Numbered from the stretch's first letter, positions 54,868 to 63,979 are shown. The stretch is 64,000 nt of DNA from Pedobacter foliorum (GCF_013266735.1 NZ_JABSNU010000001.1:558001-622000), one strand, 5' to 3'. The notes: generated by a model from the sequence alone, not told the origin. Made by a program: numbers and translations.

Positions 54868-56010
54868 TTACTTGAGTTGTTCAATCTCAATACTGCCATC
54901 TAGTTCTTCTGCCTTGTCAAAATTGAATTTAGCTAACTCCATATCCCCAACCTTTGAATAAAAAAGGCCGAGGTTTTTATAAGCATGTGCATTTTTTGGA
55001 TTTAATGAAATACTTTTTTCAATTAGCGCCTTAGCTTCTTCAAGTTGATTCCTGAGCAGCTTAACTTGTCCTAGATTATTATAGGGCTCTGCAAGCTCCG
55101 GTTGAAGTTTGATTGCCTTTTCGAGGTATTGTTGCGCCTCCTCATAGTTCTCCAATACGATTAAAACATGGCCTAAGTTATTTAGAACGATGGGATTGTT
55201 TTTATTCAGCACAAGTGCCTTATTGAAGCTGGTCTGGGCCTCATAAGTCTGATTGGATAAGGTTTGAAAATATCCCATGTGTATATAATCATCGATGGTA
55301 AACTCAGTGAAGTTTTCAAGGTTTGTCAAGTACACTTTTGCCTCATCTAATTGTTTTTCCACGATTAGAATGGGGATTAGCTGACGGATAGGTATTTCCT
55401 GGTAAGGAAATTTTGCAATGATAGTCTTTAATATAATTATGGCTTCCAGGTTTTCCCCTTTTAAAAGATGTTTTCTGGCAAGGGCATAATCAGCAAAAAC
55501 TTTCCTTATTCGGTAAGTAAACAAAATAAGTTTCCCGTCATTGTATAGATTGTATGCTTTGATTGTACGTGGTGCAAGATCAAAGAAAAGTGAAATAAAA
55601 GAGCAAATAATTAAGCAAAAAAAGTAGAATTTAATTGCCCCGTGCAGCTCCGTATTGAAGATAAAGTATCCTAAAAAACAAGAAAGAATGATGCTGAAGA
55701 ATGACCCAGCCAATAAAATAATTATCCAATGGATGTAATTGTCAACTATTTTATCCGACTTACACAAACCTCCACCTTTAATAAAAAGGGCAGGGGTGAT
55801 GTGAAAATGAAGTCTTCCAAGGCTAAAGTTTAATTTGCTATTTGGGTTTCCATAAGATCCAATATAGATATCGACTCTATTTGAATTGGTTAATGTCAGA
55901 TAGGCAATCGCATGTCCGAGTTCATGAAAAATGGATAATAGGGGACTAGTGATAAAAAATGCAATATATAATCCAATGAGAACAATTGTTAAAAACAGCA
56001 GGGGGTTCAT
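54868..56010 (-). CDS. M50-like membrane metalloprotease domain fused to TPR repeats
   Basis: A 380-aa membrane protein. Residues 1-150 contain about four transmembrane helices and a zinc motif HELGHA (29-34) in the first part, with a candidate third ligand Asp in YNDGKL, as in site-2 proteases. The C-terminal half has at least four TPR units (for example VLNNLGHVLIVLENYEEAQQYLEKAI and its repeats). Protease-TPR fusion suggests substrate docking by the repeats. It is not in an obvious operon. Confidence 0.75.
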   Translation of the reverse strand: MNPLLFLTIVLIGLYIAFFITSPLLSIFHELGHAIAYLTLTNSNRVDIYIGSYGNPNSKLNFSLGRLHFHITPALFIKGGGLCKSDKIVDNYIHWIIILLAGSFFSIILSCFLGYFIFNTELHGAIKFYFFCLIICSFISLFFDLAPRTIKAYNLYNDGKLILFTYRIRKVFADYALARKHLLKGENLEAIIILKTIIAKFPYQEIPIRQLIPILIVEKQLDEAKVYLTNLENFTEFTIDDYIHMGYFQTLSNQTYEAQTSFNKALVLNKNNPIVLNNLGHVLIVLENYEEAQQYLEKAIKLQPELAEPYNNLGQVKLLRNQLEEAKALIEKSISLNPKNAHAYKNLGLFYSKVGDMELAKFNFDKAEELDGSIEIEQLK

Positions 56011-56146
56011 TTTCGAGCACTAATTGAATTGGACTTATAAATTGGTCTAATATAATAATTAAACAAGATTTAAATCCAGATAAAAATATCGGGCCTACTG
56101 TAACTTTATTCCTCTTGGTGCTTCTAAGTTTAAAATTAGCTACTAT

Positions 56147-56527
56147 ATGGGATTATTTTCAGCATTAATGGGCAATGCCGGCGCGGTAAATCAGGACGAT
56201 TTAAGGAAAAGCTACGGCACACTGCTTACAGATAGAGAAGAAATTGAAATGGGTTTTAAATTGATCAGGGACACTTTCATCTTTACCAATAAACGACTGA
56301 TCATTGTTGATGTTCAGGGATTGACCGGAAGCAAGACCGAGTATGTTTCTATTGCTTATAAAGCGATTTCCAGATTTAGCGTGGAAACTGCCGGTACTTT
56401 TGACCTGGATGCGGAATTAAAAATTTGGATCTCCAGTGAACCTACTCCAAGTATCCGTAAGAAATTCAATAAATCAGTCAATGTTTTTGAGGTACAGAAA
56501 GTGCTTGCACATCATGTTCTGGGATAG
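56147..56527 (+). CDS. bacterial PH-domain protein
   Basis: A 126-aa protein matching the bacterial pleckstrin-homology (bPH_1, YvbH-like) pattern: LLTDREEIEMGFKLIRDTFIFTNKRLIIVDVQGLTGSKTEY, followed by the strand ISRFSVETAGTFDLDAELKIWI and a C-terminal helix. Cytoplasmic; such proteins form rings and their roles are mostly unknown. Stand-alone gene; the start is clear. Confidence 0.85.
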   Translation: MGLFSALMGNAGAVNQDDLRKSYGTLLTDREEIEMGFKLIRDTFIFTNKRLIIVDVQGLTGSKTEYVSIAYKAISRFSVETAGTFDLDAELKIWISSEPTPSIRKKFNKSVNVFEVQKVLAHHVLG

Positions 56528-56684
56528 TTTCTATCTCTAGAAAAAGAAAATGATGGAGCAGTCCAATGCACCGCCTCCAGAAAGTGTGTAGCTTTTGAGG
56601 CAGTGCATGGGTCTGGCTTTAATTTTAACTCCTGCCTTACCAACAACTTTGGTAGGCTATTTAATTGTAACATCACCAATTTTA

Positions 56685-56939
56685 CTACAAATACTCTTCA
56701 AACATATTTTTGCCTTTATGATATATGATGTACTCTGTGTTGCGCGCATCCCATATTTGAACATAAATTGTTCCATCATCATTCTTGCCAATATTAATTA
56801 AGATGTTGTCTTCTTCTTCATTCGTTTCCACTTCAATTATATCACCTACCTTAATAAATGCCTCTACGGCCTCCGGTTCCTTCGTTATTGACATAGAGTC
56901 ATTGCTGCAATTTTGAATTTGGATTTTAATTTTTTTCAT
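56685..56939 (-). CDS. hypothetical protein, 84 aa
   Basis: A small acidic protein of beta-strand character (IKIQIQNCSNDSMSI, VGDIIEVETNEEEDNILINIG). It is downstream of the 186-aa unknown gene on the same strand, 92 bases away. An immunity-protein-like role is possible given the surrounding mix of small unrelated genes. Confidence 0.55.
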   Translation of the reverse strand: MKKIKIQIQNCSNDSMSITKEPEAVEAFIKVGDIIEVETNEEEDNILINIGKNDDGTIYVQIWDARNTEYIIYHKGKNMFEEYL

Positions 56940-57031
56940 TCGAAATGTGTTCTTAAAATGTTAATTATTGACAAAACTTATTCCGTCATCTTCGTAATCG
57001 TATCTTAAAAAAATTGATCTTCAACCAAATT

Positions 57032-57592
57032 CTAAACGAAACTTATGCTGTCAAAAAATACGGTATATAGTCTTTTGCACAACGCTATAATCTCCATTTC
57101 TTCCTTCTTTAAAGCAACGCTATTTTTGTCTCCGCCTTTCCAAAAATGATTGTCGTAGATAAAGTCCTTTAAATTCACCATTGCCGATTGATCGAAAATG
57201 GGTAGGAGCTTTGAATGGTCAACCTGAATAGCAAAATCCTGGATAAGATTGATATCATTCAATACGATTAAAGCTGTAGATTTCTCCTCCAGAAAACTAA
57301 ATTCAAATTTGGATAACAATTTCATATCATTCACATTATAAATGTCATGGAGGTTTTCCTCCTCTATCCATTGTCTGTAGTTTTCCTGATCAAGGTAGGG
57401 GTTTTCTAACTTTTGCAGCACAGATTTGATATCTACAGCCGTCTTTAATACAATTAATTTTTCACCGTTTACCAGGAGCTTATCTTCTCCATCTACCATA
57501 TCGGTGCCCCATACGGTAAGAACAGTCAAATGATTAAAGTCTAGCTCAATCAAATATTTCCTGTATTTTTCCGATGCATTAAAATCTTCCAT
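57032..57592 (-). CDS. hypothetical protein, 186 aa
   Basis: Soluble acidic protein without a domain I recognise. Notable segments are HLTVLTVWGTDMVDGEDKLLV and YDNHFWKGGDKNSVALKKEE. There is no signal peptide. Situated in the series of minus-strand small genes; probable immunity or accessory gene of unknown partner. Confidence 0.6.
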   Translation of the reverse strand: MEDFNASEKYRKYLIELDFNHLTVLTVWGTDMVDGEDKLLVNGEKLIVLKTAVDIKSVLQKLENPYLDQENYRQWIEEENLHDIYNVNDMKLLSKFEFSFLEEKSTALIVLNDINLIQDFAIQVDHSKLLPIFDQSAMVNLKDFIYDNHFWKGGDKNSVALKKEEMEIIALCKRLYTVFFDSISFV

Positions 57593-57677
57593 TATTGTAA
57601 TTTAGGTTTTTTATCCCTGAACCATTTCTCTGCATACTACTAAATATTAAATCAATTGCGAATTATAGCTAATCAGA

Positions 57678-57977
57678 TTAAATCTTTTTCACTTCAAAAA
57701 CCTCTTTAAGATCATCTTTTATAAAACTAGCCTGGAACTTGAATGACATAGTTGCTATTGAGTAAGAAAATAATAAAGCACCAAGTGGGAAAGCAATCTG
57801 AGGCCATATGGAATTGCTTATTATAACGACTACTAAGCCGACAAACTGAAGTAGTCCATAAAATAACAATGAAAATATAATTCGAGAAGTCCGAGGTTTT
57901 ACGGTAATGAGAATTGTACTTCCTAACTCCCAGTTAAGAAAAGGAGGGGTGGGATCAATCTTAGCGAATAGCGTCAT
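57678..57977 (-). CDS. small membrane protein, two helices
   Basis: A 99-aa protein with two transmembrane helices (FSLLFYGLLQFVGLVVVIIS and IAFPLGALLFSYSIATMSF). Its first 18 codons and upstream DNA are inside the direct repeat shared with 61217-61369, where the matching start is frame-broken. The function is unknown. Confidence 0.55.
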   Translation of the reverse strand: MTLFAKIDPTPPFLNWELGSTILITVKPRTSRIIFSLLFYGLLQFVGLVVVIISNSIWPQIAFPLGALLFSYSIATMSFKFQASFIKDDLKEVFEVKKI

Positions 57978-58065
57978 CTTTTTTAAGAGGACTTACATAG
58001 GTAAGTTTTTCGTAGGGTAGCAATGTCGTATGTGGGATACATATGATTTAATTATAGATCTTTAA
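57922..58065 (-). repeat. direct repeat copy 1
   Basis: About 145 bases shared with 61217-61369 at roughly 90 percent by eye, in the same orientation. This copy covers the start of the 99-aa membrane gene and the stop of the lipoprotein gene at 58062. Copy 2 has an extra ~11-base insertion. Confidence 0.8.
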
Positions 58066-58538
58066 TTTTGACCGTATCCATCTAAGAGTAAAATTTCCGC
58101 CCTGTTTCCTTTTTCTGTTCTATTCATAAAGAATTTAGCTATGAATGTTCCATTTCCATTAACATCTGTTTGGATAACCTCGCCCTTTATTTCATCACCC
58201 TGTTCTGATAATTTGCCGTGATAGTCTAATAATCCCATTTTATTTGGCCCTTCAAAATCGAAACTTACTTGCCTTTCTAATTCTAAACTAGATTTATCTA
58301 AAGGTATTAATACCCAATTGCCCCCAATTTTAAGTACGCCATCTTTATAGTATAGCATTTGTTTTTTGGTAGAAAAAATCACATCCCCATCAAATTTTCC
58401 ATCGTCCCATGTTAAAGTCCAGATATAACCTGGTAATGGGCCATAAAGACTTTTTTCAATTAAATTCGGCTCTTTTTTACAAGAATTGAAGATAACTGCA
58501 ATAAGACACAATAGGAGAGCGTGCCTTGTAATTTTCAT
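58062..58538 (-). CDS. putative lipoprotein, 158 aa
   Basis: Exported protein with lipobox FNSCKK (Cys about residue 20) and a small beta-rich domain (WTLTWDDGKFDGDVIF, GNWVLIPLDKSSLELE) that resembles lipocalin-like/META-type folds, not certain. It is 81 bases downstream of the caspase-family gene, in the same direction. Confidence 0.65.
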   Translation of the reverse strand: MKITRHALLLCLIAVIFNSCKKEPNLIEKSLYGPLPGYIWTLTWDDGKFDGDVIFSTKKQMLYYKDGVLKIGGNWVLIPLDKSSLELERQVSFDFEGPNKMGLLDYHGKLSEQGDEIKGEVIQTDVNGNGTFIAKFFMNRTEKGNRAEILLLDGYGQN

Positions 58539-58619
58539 AATCTTGACTTTTAAATAAAAATACTAGATTTATTGCGCCAGAAAAATGACGAGAAATTAGG
58601 GTTTTAGAATATATTTGAC

Positions 58620-60104
58620 TTACTGTTTGTACAAGACCGCTAGTGGTATTGATGTATTTCCATCACCCCTGAATTGAGGATTCATTTGAACTCTTTTTCC
58701 ATCATCATATACCTTGTCTTTGTTCGTGTTGTTAAATATTGCAAACTGCTCGTTTAGAAATTGGTTTAATTCCCCCACCGTTATAATACTATCTTCATTT
58801 TGATCTGCCTTACCATTCAATCCTAAAAGCACATTTTGAGTGAAAACCCCATTGGGAGTTCCGTCTATTGAGTATTCATCAGGACGGCAAGCAAGAAGCC
58901 AGTTCATCCCCTTTCCGGCGGAGGCAAGTCTTGAGTAAAACAATTTTAACGCATCTTCAGGAGAAGTCATCTGACCTTTTTGTCCAAGAACAGAATTGGC
59001 ATTCCATGTGCCAGCATGACATGCATCTACTATACACAACTTTCTTGCACTCGATTTGCTTATTATTTGGTTGATACGTTCATAGGAAAGCGCCCCATCG
59101 TAAGCACAGAAAGCCCCAACTCCACCATGACCGGAAAAGAAAGTGACTATTACATCATTTTCTTTTGCTTTGTAAAACAACTTTTCTGCTGTGGTGAGAA
59201 TTTTCTCCACGGTTGCATCTTGATCTGTTAGTAGTGAAATATTGTCTAGGTCTACAGATCCCCCTGAAATACTCGACCAAAAAGCACTCATAGATGTGGC
59301 GTCATTCACAGAACCCTTTAATTTACGTTGAGGAAACCCGATATTATCGTAAATGTTTATCCCAACTGCTAATACATATATTTGCGGATGCGATCTTTGA
59401 TTGTTAGGCGGATTAAGATAGGAAAGATTAACTTGTGGTGAGGTATAAATAACTTCATTGATGGTTATATTATCCAAATAGTAATTGCCTCTTTCCCAGT
59501 ATAACCTTGCCAAATTTAAGGCGCCTTTAAATTCGAATGTTAGTACCATTACATCATTTATATATGTTTCATATCTTTCAGAATTTTTTTTGATAGAAAC
59601 ATGATTGTAACCAGTTAAATTGACCTCTGCTTTATTTGTTGGAGTTACGGTAGCTTTTTCTAAATATTCACAACCCTTACGCTGATCTATACTAGCAGTT
59701 ACATAAATACTATCGCCATGAATTCTCAAGTTATAAAAATCACCTCCTGGACATTGATCGGTTACTCCATGAAAATCAAAAAGAAATCCGAGTGAAAACC
59801 CGCTCTCAACCATTGTACTAACTTTGAAATCAAAATTTAGTTCACCATTAGCAAAATCGTCAATTCTTCGAATCTCACTAGGTAAACCAGCATAAGTAAA
59901 TCCCCACGATCCGGGGGGCAAGCTTAAGTAATAATTTTGTTGGTCAGTAATAAAACAATTGTAAATAGGATCATTAGTTTGCCGGCTCCAGTTCCAAGAT
60001 GCACCACTGAAATTGTCACTTTCTCTTGTAATCACGCTTTTCTGCTGAGCCGAAAGCTGAATTGAAGCCAAAGTTAATACCCATATTAAAAGATAATTTC
60101 TCAT
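58620..60104 (-). CDS. secreted caspase-family (C14) protein
   Basis: A 494-aa exported protein. I start it at ATG 60104, where a signal peptide begins (MRNYLLIWVLTLASIQLSAQ), rather than 16 codons upstream. Residues ~20-225 look like a beta-sandwich (laminin-G-like) domain. The caspase p20 fold follows with catalytic His 326 (FFSGHGG) and Cys 362 (VDACHAG). Near the end is LNGKADQNEDSIITVGELNQFL, resembling an EF-hand/metacaspase tail. Secreted bacterial caspases of this type are poorly characterised. Confidence 0.85.
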   Translation of the reverse strand: MRNYLLIWVLTLASIQLSAQQKSVITRESDNFSGASWNWSRQTNDPIYNCFITDQQNYYLSLPPGSWGFTYAGLPSEIRRIDDFANGELNFDFKVSTMVESGFSLGFLFDFHGVTDQCPGGDFYNLRIHGDSIYVTASIDQRKGCEYLEKATVTPTNKAEVNLTGYNHVSIKKNSERYETYINDVMVLTFEFKGALNLARLYWERGNYYLDNITINEVIYTSPQVNLSYLNPPNNQRSHPQIYVLAVGINIYDNIGFPQRKLKGSVNDATSMSAFWSSISGGSVDLDNISLLTDQDATVEKILTTAEKLFYKAKENDVIVTFFSGHGGVGAFCAYDGALSYERINQIISKSSARKLCIVDACHAGTWNANSVLGQKGQMTSPEDALKLFYSRLASAGKGMNWLLACRPDEYSIDGTPNGVFTQNVLLGLNGKADQNEDSIITVGELNQFLNEQFAIFNNTNKDKVYDDGKRVQMNPQFRGDGNTSIPLAVLYKQ

Positions 60105-60221
60105 AAGATGTATTTTATAGTCTAATTTATTTAACTCTGAACTTAAAGACAATACCTACTAGTTTGTATTTTATAGTGGTATATAGATGTGTTTGGGTGG
60201 TTCATTTCCTTCCTTCGCGGC

Positions 60222-60302
60222 ATGAGTACAGGGTACATGACAGCGGAAGATTACGAAGCAGTATTTCACGTATTAAATTATCAAAGAGGCCAATTGAATT
60301 AG
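60222..60302 (+). pseudogene. short remnant, perhaps transposase C-terminus
   Basis: The small frame STGYMTAEDYEAVFHVLNYQ resembles the last residues of IS3-type transposases (GY-TPxxYE pattern). It is isolated, with no start region, so if real it is only a tail left after deletion. Confidence 0.3.
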
Positions 60303-60353
60303 GAGTCGGTTAGATAAACTAGTTGAAAATAATTAATAGTGGGGTTTAACAAA

Positions 60354-60704
60354 TCACGCTTTCCTACTTTTACCTTTCCAGTACTCAATAATCCTTTTCT
60401 CTAAAATTGCTTTCCTTGAAAGAATGCTTTCAATTTGCATGTCGGCAGCCTCTAGTCCTTCCATAGGATCTCGAACCTCAATTTTTTCAAACCATTTTAG
60501 ATCAATGTTGTCGTACCGCCCATACATTTCTAGAAATTCCTCAGGATTGAACCATCTTTTGGTTGATGGTTCAAATATCCATTGCCTTTCCTTAATAGCA
60601 TTATTAAATATGGTTCTGATAAGGTCTATTGACCTTACTTTTTGCTCATAATTATCAACATAGCTCATTAATGGTTTATGATCTCTAATTGGTCCGTTGC
60701 CCAT
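60354..60704 (-). CDS. hypothetical protein, 116 aa
   Basis: Soluble protein (SYVDNYEQKVRSIDLIRT, RWFNPEEFLEMYGRYDNIDLKWFEK). A longer frame exists to 60776, but its extra N-terminus would be translated from promoter DNA: a TAATTTTG box lies at 60723-60730. I therefore start at ATG 60704. Family unknown. Confidence 0.6.
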   Translation of the reverse strand: MGNGPIRDHKPLMSYVDNYEQKVRSIDLIRTIFNNAIKERQWIFEPSTKRWFNPEEFLEMYGRYDNIDLKWFEKIEVRDPMEGLEAADMQIESILSRKAILEKRIIEYWKGKSRKA

Positions 60705-60722
60705 CGCAGTAAAATTGGATAA

Positions 60723-60754
60723 CAAAATTACTAATATTTTTAGTAAAACAACAA
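60723..60754 (-). promoter_or_regulatory. promoter for the 116-aa gene
   Basis: On the minus strand, TAATTTTG (60723-60730) fits the Bacteroidota -7 consensus TAnnTTTG exactly, and TTGTTG (60749-60754) lies at the distance expected of the -33 element. It decides the start of the downstream gene. Confidence 0.5.
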
Positions 60755-60828
60755 GAAGAGAATTGTCATAAAACAAAAATCCCCCACAACAATTAAGTAG
60801 TGGGGAGATATACTAAATGTTATTAATT

Positions 60829-61227
60829 TTATTTAAACTTTCCAAAATGATTACTAACGATTCCACCTCCTGTACCAACGGCAGCAATTGCATCGGTATA
60901 GGTTCCTCCATTCCATTTCAGCACTAAATTACCATCATTTTGTAATTCTAAATACAAACGCTGGTTAGTGAGATAGGAGCCTCCCACTTTGTAAACATCA
61001 GATGTCCAAATCATTTGATTCGAAGCGGTGGAAATGATTAAATTTCCATCTGCTTGAAAATACAAGCCCTGGCCATTGGATTTGTTTGATGCCCACAAGG
61101 CTTGTCCAGTGCTTACCTTAGAAAGAACTAAATTCCCGTCGCTTAATTGAAATTGCAATATAAATTGCCCATTTGGACTAAATGTTTCTTGACCTCTTAT
61201 GGACGTTCTAACTCGCCGAACTTCCAA
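60829..61227 (-). CDS. B-lectin (bulb-type) protein with rebuilt 5' end
   Basis: A 132-aa mannose-lectin-like fold with the triple signature QLSDGNLVL, QADGNLII and QNDGNLVL, each potentially a mannose site (QxDxNxVxY-like, with the Tyr replaced). The expected domain begins at about residue 12 (GQETFSPNGQF). The first residues (MEVRRV) fall inside the repeat at 61217-61369, so the original start or signal peptide has probably been replaced. It may still be made, but without export signal. Confidence 0.7.
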   Translation of the reverse strand: MEVRRVRTSIRGQETFSPNGQFILQFQLSDGNLVLSKVSTGQALWASNKSNGQGLYFQADGNLIISTASNQMIWTSDVYKVGGSYLTNQRLYLELQNDGNLVLKWNGGTYTDAIAAVGTGGGIVSNHFGKFK

Positions 61228-61369
61228 TTAAGAAAAGGAGGATTGGGATCAATCTTAGCGAATAGCCTCTTGATAGCGTCATCTTTTTTAAGAGGGCTTA
61301 TATAGGTAAGTTTTTCGTAGGGTAGCAATGTCATATGTGGATACGTATGATTTAATTATAGATCTTTAA
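61217..61369 (-). repeat. direct repeat copy 2
   Basis: Copy of 57922-58065 with an additional ~11 bases (CTCTTGATAGC). It joins the 5' end of the B-lectin gene to the 3' end of the next gene (stop at 61352). Repeats of this type can arise by duplication or by recombination between gene copies. Confidence 0.8.
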
Positions 61370-61885
61370 CTGGATCGGATCCTTTGATTTTCTAAAATTG
61401 TATAATTTATCGTTGTGGATGTACATGCTTACCGAATCCGCGGTCAATAAGAGTGTGTCGTTCTTTTGTTCACATTTGCCATCTAGAAAGCTAGTGGAAG
61501 ATCCGGGACCCTCACTATATGATATGCTAAATTCATTGTATTTATTCCATTTGGTAATCCTAAAAGTGGTATCCTGTAAATTAAACCTCCATTCATCAAA
61601 ATGTCCTTTATATTGATTGCTCATTTCCAAAGTAAAAACCCAATAGGTAATCACAGATGCTACAATACAGTTGACGAAGAACAAAGGACTATAGACTCTT
61701 TTGGCAAAGAATAATACAACTCCGATCACAATATTGATGATAAAAGCAATTGGTACAACAATATAGATAACCATCGCTGATCCCGGACCAAGATCCGAAT
61801 TAATGGCCCAAACCCAAATGACCAGAACATCAAGAAGCAGAAGGACTAATGACCCTTTAAAGATTTTTGAAGATGAAAAACTCAT
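61352..61885 (-). CDS. membrane protein of unknown function, 177 aa
   Basis: Three N-terminal transmembrane helices (about 10-28, 37-60, 68-88) and a small outer domain (FRITKWNKYNEFSISYSEGP, then LLLTADSVSMYIHNDKLYNF). The last codons run into the repeat. It lies 63 bases downstream of the intact CPBP gene on the same strand, and its first bases recur beside the broken CPBP copy near 40955, so both genes were duplicated together. Confidence 0.6.
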   Translation of the reverse strand: MSFSSSKIFKGSLVLLLLDVLVIWVWAINSDLGPGSAMVIYIVVPIAFIINIVIGVVLFFAKRVYSPLFFVNCIVASVITYWVFTLEMSNQYKGHFDEWRFNLQDTTFRITKWNKYNEFSISYSEGPGSSTSFLDGKCEQKNDTLLLTADSVSMYIHNDKLYNFRKSKDPIQLKIYN

Positions 61886-61948
61886 ATTATCTGGGGTTAG
61901 GACGGAAATCGGTTGTGCTCATCTCTGCGATCTTTTTGTATAGAAATA

Positions 61949-62641
61949 TTAAGCCAATAACCAGGCTATGGGAACAGCAATGAAGTTAAAAGCTGCATGC
62001 AGTAAGATGCCATACTTTAATCCGTATTTCACCCTAAGGTATCCCATACTCAAACCTCCAAAGATCTGCGAACCGATATAGAAAATAAATGACGGGTCAG
62101 CTAAAGTTAATCCTTTGGCATTTGTGATGTGTATGTATCCAAATAAAATTGCCGTATAATAAAATAAGAACACATAATAGGTTCTGAAGACTTTCACTTT
62201 TCTTAATCTATCCAGTTTATCTATGACCATAACCGCAACAAGACCAATCACCAATAAACCTAGGCCAATAAAAAATAATGCATAATCATTTTTGACAACA
62301 GTCCATGCTGTAACTACAATAGAGATCAGGACAAATAAGATACTCCATTTAGGCTTACGTAGTTGCCATCTAAAAAGCACTTCTTCAGCAACTGGAGCAA
62401 ATACAACTCCTAAGAACATAGCCAAACGAAATCCGTATTTAAAAATATCAACTTCTTCATACTTCCTAATCAATCTAAAATGTAATAGAGAATAGTAGAT
62501 TACTCCGATGAGCGTTGCAAATGCGATATCTAAAACCAATAACCACAACAAATCCTTCCACAACATTTTCTTGTTCTTACTCAAAACAAGCAAACGCGGG
62601 TATTTTAAATATTGCCAATAGGCAGAGAGCGATTCCAACAT
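61949..62641 (-). CDS. CPBP-family (CAAX-type) intramembrane metalloprotease
   Basis: A 230-aa polytopic membrane protein with all three CPBP motifs: EExxxR in APVAEEVLFRWQL, FxxxH in FGYIH and HxxxN in HAAFN. CPBP proteases can give bacteriocin self-immunity or process prenylated or membrane proteins. It is the intact counterpart of the frameshifted copy at 41044-41734. A secreted OB-fold-like gene is upstream by 27 bases and probably in the same transcript. Confidence 0.9.
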   Translation of the reverse strand: MLESLSAYWQYLKYPRLLVLSKNKKMLWKDLLWLLVLDIAFATLIGVIYYSLLHFRLIRKYEEVDIFKYGFRLAMFLGVVFAPVAEEVLFRWQLRKPKWSILFVLISIVVTAWTVVKNDYALFFIGLGLLVIGLVAVMVIDKLDRLRKVKVFRTYYVFLFYYTAILFGYIHITNAKGLTLADPSFIFYIGSQIFGGLSMGYLRVKYGLKYGILLHAAFNFIAVPIAWLLA

Positions 62642-62668
62642 GTATCAGAAAAATAAAAAGACAAGAAA

Positions 62669-63079
62669 TTATAAGAACACATGGAGCACTTTCTGCTTCC
62701 AGCTCAGGTGGTTGTTCAACTGCTTAGGATCAGTAACCACTACCTGAGGTTTCTCCTTATACAGGGATAGCTTACCCTGAACACTGATCTTTTTGTGCAG
62801 GAATAATTTTAAGACATCACCACCAAATTTCTCATAGTCTTTTTTATCGATAAACACTGACATCAGCTGATTGGGATAATTTCCACCAATATTCAGTAAA
62901 GTATGACTTTCAAAAGCCCGGCCGTCATAAACAGAGTCTACCAAAACAACCTCTTTTCCAGCAGCCTTAGGAATATCCGTTAATCTCCACTGGCCAACTA
63001 CATGTTCAACCAATACCTCCTGGGCTTTTAGCCCAAAGGAGCCAGACACCAATAAACAAATCAATAAAAGCGTTTTCAT
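62669..63079 (-). CDS. secreted OB-fold-like protein, 136 aa
   Basis: Signal peptide ending GLKAQ. The mature part contains a strand pattern VLKLFLHKKISVQGKLSLYKEKPQVVVTDPKQL, which matches bacterial OB-fold domains seen in exported nuclease-linked proteins. No catalytic residues are evident. First gene of the CPBP transcript. Confidence 0.55.
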   Translation of the reverse strand: MKTLLLICLLVSGSFGLKAQEVLVEHVVGQWRLTDIPKAAGKEVVLVDSVYDGRAFESHTLLNIGGNYPNQLMSVFIDKKDYEKFGGDVLKLFLHKKISVQGKLSLYKEKPQVVVTDPKQLNNHLSWKQKVLHVFL

Positions 63080-63393
63080 GCAATAAAGATAATAGATTCT
63101 AAATGAATTTAAATGTCATACAAGAAAGAACATTCCTGTATCCAGCAAAGCAATTCTTTAATAAATTACCTCATCAATACGGAGATTCCGAGCGGTTGAC
63201 CCTAGCGCCCAATAGACACTTCTTATGTCTACCAGACCAATGTTTAAGATTGAACTTCCAATCGTCCAATTTGTTCGCTATTTTATTAACTTAAATTATG
63301 CTAATTTGAGCCGCTGTCATAATACCCACAAAATTCTTGTCCTAAGCCCAACGTATGTTAAGGTTGCGGTTTTTGCTATTAAAAAATGATCTA
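63080..63393. other. intergenic stretch with no gene seen
   Basis: 314 bases. A 63-codon plus-strand frame (63103-63294) has no coding character. Nothing regulatory was identified beyond AT-rich promoter-like DNA. Confidence 0.4.
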
Positions 63394-63780
63394 TCAGTCT
63401 ATTATTAAGGTGTGCTTTAAAGTTTTTAGCAACTTAGTTAACCTATCATCACTTAAATGCTCCAGTCTATATTGTCTGTATATTTTCTCTCCATCACGAA
63501 ACGTGACTTCAAATTCATCATCATATGCTTCGATCACAATATATTTTTGATCAGGTCTTAATCCATGTTGAACCGATCGGGAAATCAATAGCAGGTGAAT
63601 GGATGTACCGAAACGGAAACAGCTATCTTCCCCCTTCTCCTTTAAATCTAAAATAAATTGTGAAATTGGTTTTAAACGTTCAAAGCCTGAGTAATTAGTG
63701 ATAAGGTCTTTAAAGTAACGTTCCGTTTCAGTCAATGACGCTGCAAATTGATTTAATATTACCTCGGTTCTAGTCTGCAT
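63394..63780 (-). CDS. hypothetical protein, 128 aa
   Basis: Soluble protein starting MQTRTEVILNQFAASLTETE. I prefer ATG 63780 to the upstream in-frame ATG at 63810 because the extra residues are encoded by promoter-like DNA (TAACTTTA on the minus strand). The C-terminal half (DQKYIVIEAYDDEFEVTFRDG) suggests a small alpha/beta fold. Unknown function. Confidence 0.6.
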   Translation of the reverse strand: MQTRTEVILNQFAASLTETERYFKDLITNYSGFERLKPISQFILDLKEKGEDSCFRFGTSIHLLLISRSVQHGLRPDQKYIVIEAYDDEFEVTFRDGEKIYRQYRLEHLSDDRLTKLLKTLKHTLIID

Positions 63781-63949
63781 AAAAAAATCATAAACTATAA
63801 AGTTACACATTAACTTGTATCGTGATAATTCACTATTTTATTTAATTTATATCTTCTCTTTCGATAGAAGGCCTTTCCTTAAAAGCAAAATTTCAGTATC
63901 AGATGATGGGATGCTTAATCCTATTTAATTAACTGATACCCACATTAAA

Positions 63950-63979
63950 CCTTCCCTGACAAGCAGGAAAGGCTTTTTT
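63950..63979 (+). terminator. rho-independent terminator
   Basis: CCTTCCCTG pairs with CAGGAAAGG (one mismatch, 5-base loop), followed by C and six Ts on the plus strand. No plus-strand gene is upstream within the window's last kilobase, so it may act on an antisense transcript or, read as a hairpin, on a gene entering from the right. Confidence 0.55.

Noticed and set aside
63103-63294. 63-aa plus-strand gene
   Set aside because: No ribosome site, no coding-like composition, and it reads through the promoter region of minus-strand genes.
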